IMG/VR virus record: IMGVR_UViG_3300037487_000750
Coordinates: 1 to 30,649 of that record
Length of the DNA: 30,649 nt
Reading direction: 5' to 3' (one strand)
Source: a virus
The notes under the pieces were generated by a model, which did not search any database, was not told the origin of the DNA, and saw only the letters and a list, made by a program, of their open reading frames with translations. Made by a program: the position numbers and the translations under genes. The first letter of the stretch is position 1, and every line of letters begins with the position of its first letter. Positions 7,213 to 13,721 of the stretch are shown here, piece by piece.

Positions 7213-8378
7213 TAGTATTTAATTTTACCTATTGTAATTGCGTATTTACCTTTACTCTTTGCCTTCTCACTTAACTTCATCATACAACAATAACGTGCTG
7301 CATCTATTAAGTGGTCTAAACCTCCTTCAGGATTATCAGTTGTATATCCATGCTTATCACTTGCGTATTGATAACCATACATCTCATTGATAAGATTCTG
7401 ACTTGTTTTTAATATGTGTAACTTATGATTCTGCATTACACTAATACCAAACTTAATACTATCCTTACCCTTTACTACCGGCTTAATATTAAATCCACTT
7501 CTATATATCTCTTCAATAAGACGAGGTTCTGCACTATCACCCCATATCTCTTCACTCTTTGTTATATCTAACTTTTTTAGTTTCTCTATTATATCTGATG
7601 TTACTAATCCTTTCTCATAAATTAATTCTTCTAAATATAAATCATTGCCACTCTTATATACCGCTACTAATGCCGTTGGGTCATTACTAAATCCAAAATC
7701 TATTCCAAACCCTACAAACTCTGCTTCGTATGTATCTACTATATCAAATTGGAATATTGCCTTATCGTTTAGTGCAAATTCACCTTTACCATATATCTGC
7801 CATTTCTTTGGTGAGGTATGTTCTAAATCCTCAATTGCTTTAATAATTTCTTTTTCTAAGTATGGGTTATCTCTATACGTTGTTATGAATCTTTCACAAT
7901 CTTGCATTTGTCTAATCCAATGATAGGGTGATATGGTAGGGTTGTATGCGAGTATGATACGATTAGTAGTTCTAATAGATAACTGAAAATAAGATTCTTC
8001 ATCCACTTCACTTGCTTCATCAATAAAAAGTATATCAGATTTAATACCGCGTAACTTATCGGCATCATCAGTAGAGAGGAATTGAATAGAACTATCGTAC
8101 AACTTATAGACCCTGTCAGTAATATTAAAGTTTTCATCTTGCCAAATATCGATTGATTTTAAAATATCTGTGAAATCTTTTATCACAGTTCTTTTAAGTG
8201 AAGGAATTGTTTTTCTTACTATTGTAATTGTTTGTGGTGATTCTAATGCCTGAACTATTATCCATTGTAGTATTGCGTATGTTTTACCACTTCTAGTTCC
8301 ACCTATGTGCTGAGTGATTCTACTCTTTGCATCTAAAAGATGTTCAAATGTTATGGTAGTATTAATCTCTAAGTTCAC
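7212..8378 (-). CDS. terL: Terminase large subunit
   Basis: 388 aa. It is the DNA-packaging motor ATPase and the nuclease that cuts concatemers. Walker A is GGTRSGKT (residues 26-33) and Walker B is DILFIDEA (about 115-122). The C-terminal RNase-H-like nuclease shows GIDFGFSNDPTA (about 225-236, catalytic Asp227), GDSAEP (280-285, Asp281) and GLDHLIDAARY (353-363). This is the PBSX-type (Terminase_3) arrangement, somewhat short for the family but with all motifs intact. The start overlaps the small-subunit gene by 17 bp, as is common for TerS-TerL pairs. Confidence 0.95.
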   Translation of the reverse strand: MNLEINTTITFEHLLDAKSRITQHIGGTRSGKTYAILQWIIVQALESPQTITIVRKTIPSLKRTVIKDFTDILKSIDIWQDENFNITDRVYKLYDSSIQFLSTDDADKLRGIKSDILFIDEASEVDEESYFQLSIRTTNRIILAYNPTISPYHWIRQMQDCERFITTYRDNPYLEKEIIKAIEDLEHTSPKKWQIYGKGEFALNDKAIFQFDIVDTYEAEFVGFGIDFGFSNDPTALVAVYKSGNDLYLEELIYEKGLVTSDIIEKLKKLDITKSEEIWGDSAEPRLIEEIYRSGFNIKPVVKGKDSIKFGISVMQNHKLHILKTSQNLINEMYGYQYASDKHGYTTDNPEGGLDHLIDAARYCCMMKLSEKAKSKGKYAITIGKIKY

Positions 8379-8664
8379 TACCTGTTCGGTTTACATTAAC
8401 ATTTATCTGCTGTATTCTTTGATTAATCTCAGCTTTCATTTCTGTTCTACTTAACTTTGGCATTACATATTCCATTAATTGTAAAGCGAGTTGTATTGCC
8501 TTCTCAGGATTATCTTTTCTTATTCTATCTAAATCTTCAGAAATAGTATCTAATGTTTTATTAGCTGCTCTTGCTAAAGTAAGTTTCATTTGTTCGGTAG
8601 ACCTATTAACTGCTCCTACCGGCCTTCCCTTACTCAATGTATGTCCTTTCTCAAACTTTGCCAT
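8362..8664 (-). CDS. terS: Terminase small subunit (DNA-binding), putative
   Basis: 100 aa, basic N-terminus. It starts MAKFEKGHTLSKGRPVGAVN, the kFxkGxxxxxGRPxGxxN opening common to small terminase or DUF5681-like proteins, followed by helices (residues 25-75). The likely role is recognition of phage DNA and loading of TerL, which it overlaps by 17 bp. The start ATG at 8664 lies downstream of a hairpin that contains one copy of the GTTAATAT element. The assignment combines the motif with its position in front of TerL. Confidence 0.8.
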   Translation of the reverse strand: MAKFEKGHTLSKGRPVGAVNRSTEQMKLTLARAANKTLDTISEDLDRIRKDNPEKAIQLALQLMEYVMPKLSRTEMKAEINQRIQQINVNVNRTGSELRD

Positions 8665-8680
8665 ATATTTCCATTATTTT

Positions 8681-8708
8681 ATTGGTATATCTATATATAT
8701 TAACCAAT
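8681..8708 (-). promoter_or_regulatory. Inverted repeat with GTTAATAT element before the terminase operon
   Basis: ATTGGT (8708-8703 in sense) pairs with ACCAAT (8686-8681) around an AT-only centre that includes the GTTAATAT core (8697-8704). It fills the gap between the Mom-like gene stop at 8709 and the TerS start at 8664. It could be an operator or a leader hairpin at the switch from early to packaging genes. There is no T run, so it is not a standard terminator. Confidence 0.4.
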
Positions 8709-9464
8709 CTATTCAAAAAAGTCATTAACCTTATGTTTTACTTCTATACTTGGTTTATGTAATAATTCGATAAACTCATCATAGTTATCACCCGTATCTC
8801 CATATCCTTTCTTAATAATTAAATGTTCTTTTATATCAGTTTGTTTTGGATAAGGTAAATGTGGAACTATTAAATTACGAATTTGTTTTCTATCATAAAA
8901 GTAAAAGTATCTATATTGCCCACCTCTTACTAAATACAATGGAGTTCCGTATATACTCTCTAATAACTTTCTATCTGTCTTACCATGCTTATGCCACAAA
9001 GATACATTATGCATTCTATTACCTTCTTTACTTAACCACAATCCATTTGATGTAGTAGAAAATCCGGTATATATAAAATTAGTTGCTTGGTATATAGTTC
9101 CTACCTTACCCATCATACCATCAGCAAAACTAATTATCCATTTGATTTTTGGATTATTTTTCTTTACCCACTTCAAACATAGGGAAATACTTTTACTCTC
9201 TGCATTTGCTCCTAATTCATCATCTATCCATAATCTATTTAATTCTAAGTATTCATCACTTTGTGTATTGGTTACCCATCTACATGTATCTTTAGGTCTT
9301 ATACCATATCCAAATTGTGCTACACCTAATAATCTATGTTCAACAAATATACCTAAATGATATACTACTCCTTTTGCTACTGACCTACTATAATGATTTT
9401 TACATATTAAGTCATTTGCTAACTTTGGCTGTATTTGTTGAATGTAGATATTATTTATTTCCAT
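8709..9464 (-). CDS. Mom-like DNA-modification protein, GNAT-type acetyltransferase fold
   Basis: 251 aa. The pattern NHYSRSVA (23-30), YHLGIF, LLGVAQFGYG (45-54), YLELNRLWIDDEL (72-84), NAESKSIS (87-94), IISFADG (110-116) and VGTIYQATNFIYTG (121-134) matches the phage Mom-like family, whose Mu member modifies adenine in phage DNA to resist host restriction. The acetyltransferase-like core spans about residues 15-140; the rest (YGTPLYLVRGGQYRYFYFYD) is conserved-looking but of unknown role. It is the last gene before TerS, so phage DNA could be modified before packaging. The substrate and product in this phage are not known. Confidence 0.7.
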   Translation of the reverse strand: MEINNIYIQQIQPKLANDLICKNHYSRSVAKGVVYHLGIFVEHRLLGVAQFGYGIRPKDTCRWVTNTQSDEYLELNRLWIDDELGANAESKSISLCLKWVKKNNPKIKWIISFADGMMGKVGTIYQATNFIYTGFSTTSNGLWLSKEGNRMHNVSLWHKHGKTDRKLLESIYGTPLYLVRGGQYRYFYFYDRKQIRNLIVPHLPYPKQTDIKEHLIIKKGYGDTGDNYDEFIELLHKPSIEVKHKVNDFFE

Positions 9465-9606
9465 TACTACCGCTTTGTTCTAACATTCTCTTTTGGAATT
9501 CATTGAAATCATTTTCCATCTTTTTGATTTCTTCTTTAGTGAAACTAGCTTTAAACATTTCTGCTATCTCTTTGATTTGTTCATTTAATTTTTCTGTGTT
9601 TGTCAT
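9451..9606 (-). CDS. Small charged helical protein (51 aa)
   Basis: 51 aa: MTNTEKLNEQIKEIAEMFKA then a Lys/Glu-rich helix and a Ser/Gly/Asn tail. It overlaps the sigma-like gene by four bases (ATGA) and the Mom-like gene start by 14 bp, so three genes are interlocked and probably translationally coupled. I do not recognise it. A small partner or inhibitor of the sigma-like protein would fit the overlap, but that is speculation. Confidence 0.7.
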   Translation of the reverse strand: MTNTEKLNEQIKEIAEMFKASFTKEEIKKMENDFNEFQKRMLEQSGSNGNK

Positions 9607-10151
9607 TCGAATGGGTTTTGTATATTATTTTTTAAATGTTTTTTTACTTTCTTTACTGCTAAGAATGTAGTAGATTTACTTATACCAATATCTCTACTTA
9701 CTTCATCTAATGTTTTTTCTGAGAACCAATAGTGTTCATATATCATTGCATTACTCCAACCCTTTCTTTTCTTCATACTATCTAATTCTTCTCTTACTTC
9801 ATCATATGCTATCTGAACCTTTGTATCGTACTCTATATTATATTCTTCATCTATTGTATCCCAATTTTCCGCTAATGGACTAACCTTACCATTTCTCTTT
9901 AACATATTCAATGCTCTCGTCTTTAAAAAGAAATAGATGTAGTGTAGGTTATAACTTTCTTTGTAAAATAGTTTAGGATTACATTTCTCTGCTAAGTAAA
10001 GGTATAAATCACTTACTACTTCTTCTGTAACATTTTTATTTTTACACATATTGAGTGTAATATTATTTATCCACTCTCCATGCATTCTATATAGTGTATC
10101 CAATCTTTGATTGCATTGTGATTGAATACTTTGTGTTACTTCGTTTTGCAT
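9603..10151 (-). CDS. RNA polymerase sigma-factor-like protein (ECF type)
   Basis: 182 aa from the ATG at 10151; an in-frame TTG at 10169 is a less likely start because it overlaps the previous gene. Residues about 30-90 resemble sigma region 2 (VTEEVVSDLYLYLAEKCNPK, then YIYFFLKTRALNMLKRNGK). Residues about 120-175 resemble region 4 with a helix-turn-helix (TLDEVSRDIGISKSTTFLAVKK). This is the size and layout of an ECF sigma factor, though diverged. It precedes the modification and packaging genes, so it may direct the switch to late transcription. A region-4-only regulator or a plain helix-turn-helix DNA-binding protein are the alternatives. Confidence 0.55.
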   Translation of the reverse strand: MQNEVTQSIQSQCNQRLDTLYRMHGEWINNITLNMCKNKNVTEEVVSDLYLYLAEKCNPKLFYKESYNLHYIYFFLKTRALNMLKRNGKVSPLAENWDTIDEEYNIEYDTKVQIAYDEVREELDSMKKRKGWSNAMIYEHYWFSEKTLDEVSRDIGISKSTTFLAVKKVKKHLKNNIQNPFE

Positions 10152-10155
10152 TATA

Positions 10156-10386
10156 TTATTTAGTATCAACCTCTCTTATATAATTTTTTATTGTATCTAC
10201 CGCTTTCTTCCATAACCCCGCTGCGCTACCACAACTACATGGTCTCGGTTCTTCTATGTTACCACTAATGATACGATAGTTATCCCATATATACGGAAGT
10301 AAGTTCTCAGGTAGGTAATCCTTTACTTCTTTAATACTATCTTTTAATTTTTGATATTCTTCTACACTAAATTTTGTTTGTTCCAT
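10156..10386 (-). CDS. Hypothetical protein with CxC motif (76 aa)
   Basis: 76 aa. The N-terminal two thirds is acidic and helical (VEEYQKLKDSIKEVKDYLPE). It is followed by EEPRPCSCGSAAGLWKKAVD (about residues 45-64), where PCSCGS could be part of a metal site with only two Cys in this chain. I recall similar small proteins in replication regions of Bacteroidota phages but no function. It follows the 81-aa gene through a TAATATG junction and precedes the sigma-like gene by four bases. Confidence 0.75.
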   Translation of the reverse strand: MEQTKFSVEEYQKLKDSIKEVKDYLPENLLPYIWDNYRIISGNIEEPRPCSCGSAAGLWKKAVDTIKNYIREVDTK

Positions 10387-10387
10387 A

Positions 10388-10633
10388 TTAATCCTTTTTT
10401 AATGGTATAAATTCTGGTTGTTTTGCTTGTTGCATTGGAAACGGATTATCTAAGTTTAAGAATGGTTTAATGGTTTCAATATATGGATGATTACCTGGAA
10501 AACTAATTCCCATTGCTGATAATATCATAATCAAATCATTTACCGATTTTAGAGAACTGAAATCCACTAAGTATGCGTGGTCTTCTTTAATTTCCTTTGT
10601 TGTTCCTGTTAATGTACTTTTTACTTCTATCAT
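10388..10633 (-). CDS. Hypothetical small early protein (81 aa)
   Basis: 81 aa, beginning MIEVKSTLTGTTKEI and ending in a Pro/Gln-rich, probably flexible tail (NPFPMQQAKQPEFIPLKKD). The middle contains a hydrophobic helix (SVNDLIMILSAMGISFPG). No known motif. It overlaps the 129-aa gene by four bases (ATGA) and is followed by the 76-aa gene after one base, so it belongs to the same tightly coupled early run. Confidence 0.7.
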   Translation of the reverse strand: MIEVKSTLTGTTKEIKEDHAYLVDFSSLKSVNDLIMILSAMGISFPGNHPYIETIKPFLNLDNPFPMQQAKQPEFIPLKKD

Positions 10634-11019
10634 ATTGTTTGTTTTTCGTTATTTCTTTGTTCTTCCATACTCATTGAATTTAGATACTTCATTAGATTTT
10701 CATCCGCTAATATCCTATCCATTTGCTTACTGATGAATTCTCTTACATCATCTCTCTTTGTTAATCCTTTTATTTGTTTATTTATATCTCTCCAAAACCC
10801 TTTTCTATTCTCAAATTTATAATCCTTATATAAATTGATTCGGTTTATTGCTGCACCTACTTCTACTCTCCTTTCCCTTTGTTCCCTACTTAGTCTTTGT
10901 GATTCAATAGTGTAGCAAGGTTTACACATTGCTCTCTTAGGTTGTTTATTACTTAGTGTCTTATCAAATACTACTCCACACGTACGACATTCTTTACTTA
11001 ACTCTTTCTTTATTGCCAT
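10630..11019 (-). CDS. Zinc-ribbon-like early protein (129 aa)
   Basis: 129 aa, strongly basic. Cys pairs CRTCG (residues 11-15) and CKPCY (32-36), about 20 residues apart, make a CxxC...CxxC zinc-ribbon pattern; the rest is helical with many Arg and Lys (QRLSREQRERRVEVG), consistent with nucleic-acid binding. The C-terminal half (about 85-125) is a charged helix. It overlaps both neighbours (one base upstream, four downstream). The function is unknown; a small DNA- or RNA-binding regulator is the simplest reading. Confidence 0.75.
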   Translation of the reverse strand: MAIKKELSKECRTCGVVFDKTLSNKQPKRAMCKPCYTIESQRLSREQRERRVEVGAAINRINLYKDYKFENRKGFWRDINKQIKGLTKRDDVREFISKQMDRILADENLMKYLNSMSMEEQRNNEKQTI

Positions 11020-11201
11020 TAAAATAATTTTATTCCTTCTTTACATCCACACACTTCATTGAGATATATCCTACGTTCCTCACATCCACAACTAGCATAC
11101 CCAAATTTTGATGCAATCCAACTAGCGATATCTTTACCCCAACCTAATGTCACTACGTTAATTAGCCCCTCTAAAACGTTTCCTAACTTTATAAGACACA
11201 T
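11019..11201 (-). CDS. Small protein with amphipathic helix and CGC motifs (60 aa)
   Basis: 60 aa. A hydrophobic/amphipathic N-terminal segment (LGNVLEGLINVVTLGWGKD, residues 6-24) is followed by IASKFGYASCGCEERRIYLN and a second VCGCKEG, giving two CGC motifs that could form one metal site. The TLGxGKxIAxxIAxxxGxxxCGCxxRxxxLN pattern is familiar to me from short ORFs in Bacteroidota phages, without known function. It is four bases after the GIY-YIG gene and overlaps the next gene by one base (TAATG). Confidence 0.75.
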   Translation of the reverse strand: MCLIKLGNVLEGLINVVTLGWGKDIASWIASKFGYASCGCEERRIYLNEVCGCKEGIKLF

Positions 11202-11205
11202 ATCA

Positions 11206-11712
11206 TTAATTTAAAATGTTTAACGAGATTCCTTTTGATTTATACAATGCAATAAATTCACTTTCTAATATTCTACCTTCATACTTAGTTCCTTCTGATT
11301 GATGTATAATTTCTATGTTATGTTTATCATATCCCCATTTATCCATTGAGGTATGTAATAAAGGGAATAGGCCATTTCTATGCTGATATTGTTTCTTATG
11401 TTCACCAAAACGGAATATAGGTCTTTTTCTGCGAGTTAATCCAACATATACTTCACCCTTTGGATTTGTAAATGTATAGATTGTATTTATGTTACCACTA
11501 GCACAATAGATTTTATAATAATCATTCCAATGCTTTCTATGTTCATTGAACCATCTACTCATATATTCAGGATCTAATTCATCTCTGAACCTTTGATTAT
11601 CCCTATTATTGCATTCTTTACAATGGTATTGATAACCATCTTTGTTTCTATTACATTTGGAGAATTGTGTGTATTCTTTTGTATTACCACACTTTGTACA
11701 TTGCTTTGCCAT
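11206..11712 (-). CDS. GIY-YIG endonuclease with N-terminal zinc ribbon
   Basis: 168 aa. The N-terminal zinc ribbon has CTKCG (residues 5-9) and CKEC (31-34), as in many phage homing nucleases. The GIY-YIG domain begins at about residue 77 with TIYTFTNPKGEVYVGLT (GIY and YIG motifs as IYT and YVG), followed by FRFGEHKK (catalytic Arg101 region) and ILESEFIALYKSKGISLNILN with the family's Glu near 150. It probably cuts DNA lacking the gene and spreads itself as a homing endonuclease. It has its own promoter at 11737-11768 and a strong terminator before it, so it looks like an inserted cassette. A structural nuclease role is possible but less likely. Confidence 0.8.
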   Translation of the reverse strand: MAKQCTKCGNTKEYTQFSKCNRNKDGYQYHCKECNNRDNQRFRDELDPEYMSRWFNEHRKHWNDYYKIYCASGNINTIYTFTNPKGEVYVGLTRRKRPIFRFGEHKKQYQHRNGLFPLLHTSMDKWGYDKHNIEIIHQSEGTKYEGRILESEFIALYKSKGISLNILN

Positions 11713-11736
11713 ATTTGTTTTGTTTGTGTTACTGTA

Positions 11737-11768
11737 TAAATATACTCAAAAAATCTCAAACAAACAAA
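11737..11768 (-). promoter_or_regulatory. Bacteroidota-type promoter for the GIY-YIG gene
   Basis: Sense TTTG (11768-11765), 20 nt spacer, TATATTTA (11744-11737). This fits the -33 TTTG / -7 TAnnTTTG consensus of Bacteroidota with the last base changed. It lies just downstream of the terminator at 11783-11813 and 24 nt before the ATG at 11712. Confidence 0.6.
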
Positions 11769-11782
11769 TAATTTAGGACAAT

Positions 11783-11813
11783 AAAAAAACCCTACCGAAG
11801 AACTCAGTAGGGT
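11783..11813 (-). terminator. Strong intrinsic terminator
   Basis: The sense arm ACCCTACTGA (11813-11804) pairs over ten bases with TCGGTAGGGT (11798-11789, one G-T wobble), with a 5-nt loop, followed by a run of seven T (11789-11783). It ends transcription from the DUF1376-like gene and from the candidate RNA, and insulates the GIY-YIG promoter. Confidence 0.9.
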
Positions 11814-11896
11814 TGAGAGAGTATTATTTTCCTCTCTATATATTGTATAGGAGTCGGCCCCAAAATGGCAATAAAGTTACCGACTGATATATTAAC
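11783..11896 (-). ncRNA. Candidate structured non-coding RNA
   Basis: This non-coding interval between the DUF1376-like stop (11918) and the GIY-YIG promoter starts at a GTTAATAT element (11896-11889) and ends in the strong terminator. It holds three consecutive hairpins in sense: AGTCGG/CCGACT (11885-11880 with 11857-11852), AGAGAG/CTCTCT (11837-11832 with 11821-11816) and the 10-bp terminator stem. No ATG-initiated ORF is present. It may be a separate small RNA of about 100 nt or a structured 3' UTR; the sequence does not decide. Confidence 0.4.
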
Positions 11897-11917
11897 AAAT
11901 ATAATTTATTTTTTCTA

Positions 11918-12391
11918 CTAAACCAAATTATCTAATTCATTTATTTCTTTATCCGATGGTTTAATTTTCATTTTATCCTCTATACTATATACAGTATTAC
12001 TAGAAGTATTATTAATAGAAGTATCAGTTACAGTTCCAGTTACAGTTACAGTTTCCATACGATTAACATATGATTTAGATAAGTTAATCATATCTACATT
12101 ATCTTTCTTTGTTCTATTGTTTCTTCTACTATCAGCATATGCTTTTCTTCTTTCACTTTCTACTTTCAGTTTTAAGTTATAGTATTTGCCATCAGATAAT
12201 TTTTGAAACTTATTGAATACTTTACTATCAGTTCCATCTAAAATTGCTTTGAAATCTTCTTCTAATAGAAATCCCTGCTGATGTTGATAACACAGCAAAG
12301 TAATATACTTTCCTTTTTGTTCGTAATTCATTGTTAGTGTTCCACTCAGAAAATCTGATGTGTAAAATAATACTGCTGGGTCTTTTGCCAT
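11918..12391 (-). CDS. DUF1376-like replisome-organiser N-terminal domain protein
   Basis: 157 aa. Residues 1-80 (KDPAVLFYTSDFLSGTLTMN, EQKGKYITLLCYQHQQGFLL, EEDFKAILDG) match the DUF1376-type winged-helix domain found at the N-terminus of phage replication initiators. The C-terminal half is basic, then Thr/Ser-rich (a short VTVTGTVTD repeat) and acidic, with no DnaD-like domain visible, so the protein is shorter than full replisome organisers. Its likely role is origin binding and recruitment of the host helicase with the AAA+ ATPase at 12912-13718. It has its own promoter at 12434-12465. Confidence 0.7.
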   Translation of the reverse strand: MAKDPAVLFYTSDFLSGTLTMNYEQKGKYITLLCYQHQQGFLLEEDFKAILDGTDSKVFNKFQKLSDGKYYNLKLKVESERRKAYADSRRNNRTKKDNVDMINLSKSYVNRMETVTVTGTVTDTSINNTSSNTVYSIEDKMKIKPSDKEINELDNLV

Positions 12392-12433
12392 AGTTTGTGT
12401 TTTGTTTATGTTAATAATATGTTTATCATATCT

Positions 12434-12465
12434 TAAAGATACAACAAATATAAGTATCAGCCAAA
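12434..12465 (-). promoter_or_regulatory. Bacteroidota-type promoter for the replication-organiser gene
   Basis: Sense TTTG (12465-12462), exactly 20 nt, TATCTTTA (12441-12434), 42 nt before the ATG at 12391. The core GTATCTTTAAG is shared word for word with the promoter at 14519-14550. Confidence 0.65.
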
Positions 12466-12478
12466 TTTTGTAACGAAA

Positions 12479-12925
12479 TTATTTTTTATATTCAAAACTC
12501 CATCCACATTTAGTTTTTGGTTGATTACCTTTTATTATTTTTCTTATAATAGGTGCCTGTATTTTCAAATCTCTTTCACATTCTCTAATTGAGATATACT
12601 CCCAACACTCCTCAGTATTTTGGTTATATGCAATAATTCTTTTGCCATACTTTTGTTGATTTGCTTCATTACCTAATTTAGAATGTTCTTTTAATTTACC
12701 ACTATCTCTTGTAACTACACCACCTACTTTACCACCTAAAGAAGCACCAATCTTTTGGATTTCTTTCATATGACCATTCTTAGCATTCTTTTTACCTTGA
12801 TTTTTGTTTACAATAGTAGCAGCTAATTTACCATTAGTTTGTTTTACAATTTTTTCATGTGAAAGTTCTGATAATTTATCATAATCTATTGTAGATTTTT
12901 TCCATTGTATATTATTCATAATCAT
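12479..12925 (-). CDS. NUMOD-type DNA-binding protein, nuclease-less homing-endonuclease relative
   Basis: 148 aa (start ATG at 12925 or the next ATG at 12919; both overlap the ATPase gene). The N-terminal half is basic with Gly/Lys-rich NUMOD3-like repeats (KNAKNGHMKEIQKIGASLGG). The C-terminal part, about residues 94-147 (GKRIIAYNQNTEECWEYISI through KTKCGWSFEYK), fits the NUMOD1 modular DNA-binding domain of homing endonucleases. I see no HNH or GIY-YIG catalytic motif. It may be the DNA-binding remnant of a homing nuclease inserted between two replication genes, or a domesticated regulator. Confidence 0.65.
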   Translation of the reverse strand: MIMNNIQWKKSTIDYDKLSELSHEKIVKQTNGKLAATIVNKNQGKKNAKNGHMKEIQKIGASLGGKVGGVVTRDSGKLKEHSKLGNEANQQKYGKRIIAYNQNTEECWEYISIRECERDLKIQAPIIRKIIKGNQPKTKCGWSFEYKK

Positions 12926-13718
12926 TCATTGTTTGGTTATCTAATATTCGTTTCCAAATTGTTGGATATACATTCATAGTATCTGCTACTTTAATTGCAA
13001 CCCTAGGTGTTATTTCTTTAAATGAAGAATAGTTTTCACATAAATAAGTTAATGTATCTTTAATAATTCTTTTACTATACCCACCTTCTTTTGCTTCACA
13101 ATTCTTACCTAATATATCCATATCTTCTATTAAGTAAGTTGTATACATATATTTTTCCTCTTTTGATAGAAAGACTTCTACCGGAATAAATCTACCTTTA
13201 ATTGCATCCCAATGGTCTCCAAACTTCTTTTCTAATTTAGAAAATCTACTATTCGTAATCCAAATTATTGAACCCTGAAAATCAAACTCATTAGGAACAC
13301 CTAAATCTTTAAATAATGTATTTTTAGTTGCGGCTTCATATCCAATCATTTTAGGTCCTTTTAATAAATCTAATCCACCTTTTAGGAAATCAGTAAACTT
13401 TCTAAAATCACCGGTTGACATTGATTCTAATGAACAGTCATCAAATACAACTACATCACTTTTCATTCTATTTTCCCATAGTTTAGCATAAAAAGCCGGT
13501 GCTGTAAATGTTTTAGATTTATTATAATCTACTTTATGTGTAGTGTTTGTTGATATAAATGCCTGTTTAACAAAGTGTGATTTACCTGTTCCGGCATCAC
13601 CACTAATTAATAATCCTCTTTGGGCAGAATTACCAGTTACAAACACTTCTGATATATGTTGGATAGATGAAAATTTCTCTATCACTTTGTTTACTATTGG
13701 ATTGTTACTTTTTTTCAT
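12912..13718 (-). CDS. AAA+ P-loop ATPase, DnaC-like helicase loader candidate
   Basis: 268 aa. Walker A is GDAGTGKS (residues 40-47) and Walker B is DVVVFDD (88-94); a sensor-1-like region is GSIIWITNSRF (about 149-159). Size and motif spacing fit phage DnaC/IstB-type ATPases that load the host replicative helicase. Its neighbour, the DUF1376-like organiser, and the lack of a phage helicase support that role. Another P-loop ATPase function cannot be excluded. The gene follows a 52-aa ORF after 3 bp, and that ORF contains a terminator hairpin, so expression may be attenuated. Confidence 0.7.
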   Translation of the reverse strand: MKKSNNPIVNKVIEKFSSIQHISEVFVTGNSAQRGLLISGDAGTGKSHFVKQAFISTNTTHKVDYNKSKTFTAPAFYAKLWENRMKSDVVVFDDCSLESMSTGDFRKFTDFLKGGLDLLKGPKMIGYEAATKNTLFKDLGVPNEFDFQGSIIWITNSRFSKLEKKFGDHWDAIKGRFIPVEVFLSKEEKYMYTTYLIEDMDILGKNCEAKEGGYSKRIIKDTLTYLCENYSSFKEITPRVAIKVADTMNVYPTIWKRILDNQTMNDYE

Positions 13719-13721
13719 AAC

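Noticed and set aside
7883-8137. 84-aa minus-strand ORF inside the terminase gene in another frame
   Set aside because: The terminase frame there carries Walker B and is clearly the coding one.
12011-12056. Short CAGTTACAGTT-type repeat in the DUF1376-like gene as iterons
   Set aside because: Only a few imperfect units, explained by the VTVTGTVTD codons; too little to call an origin.
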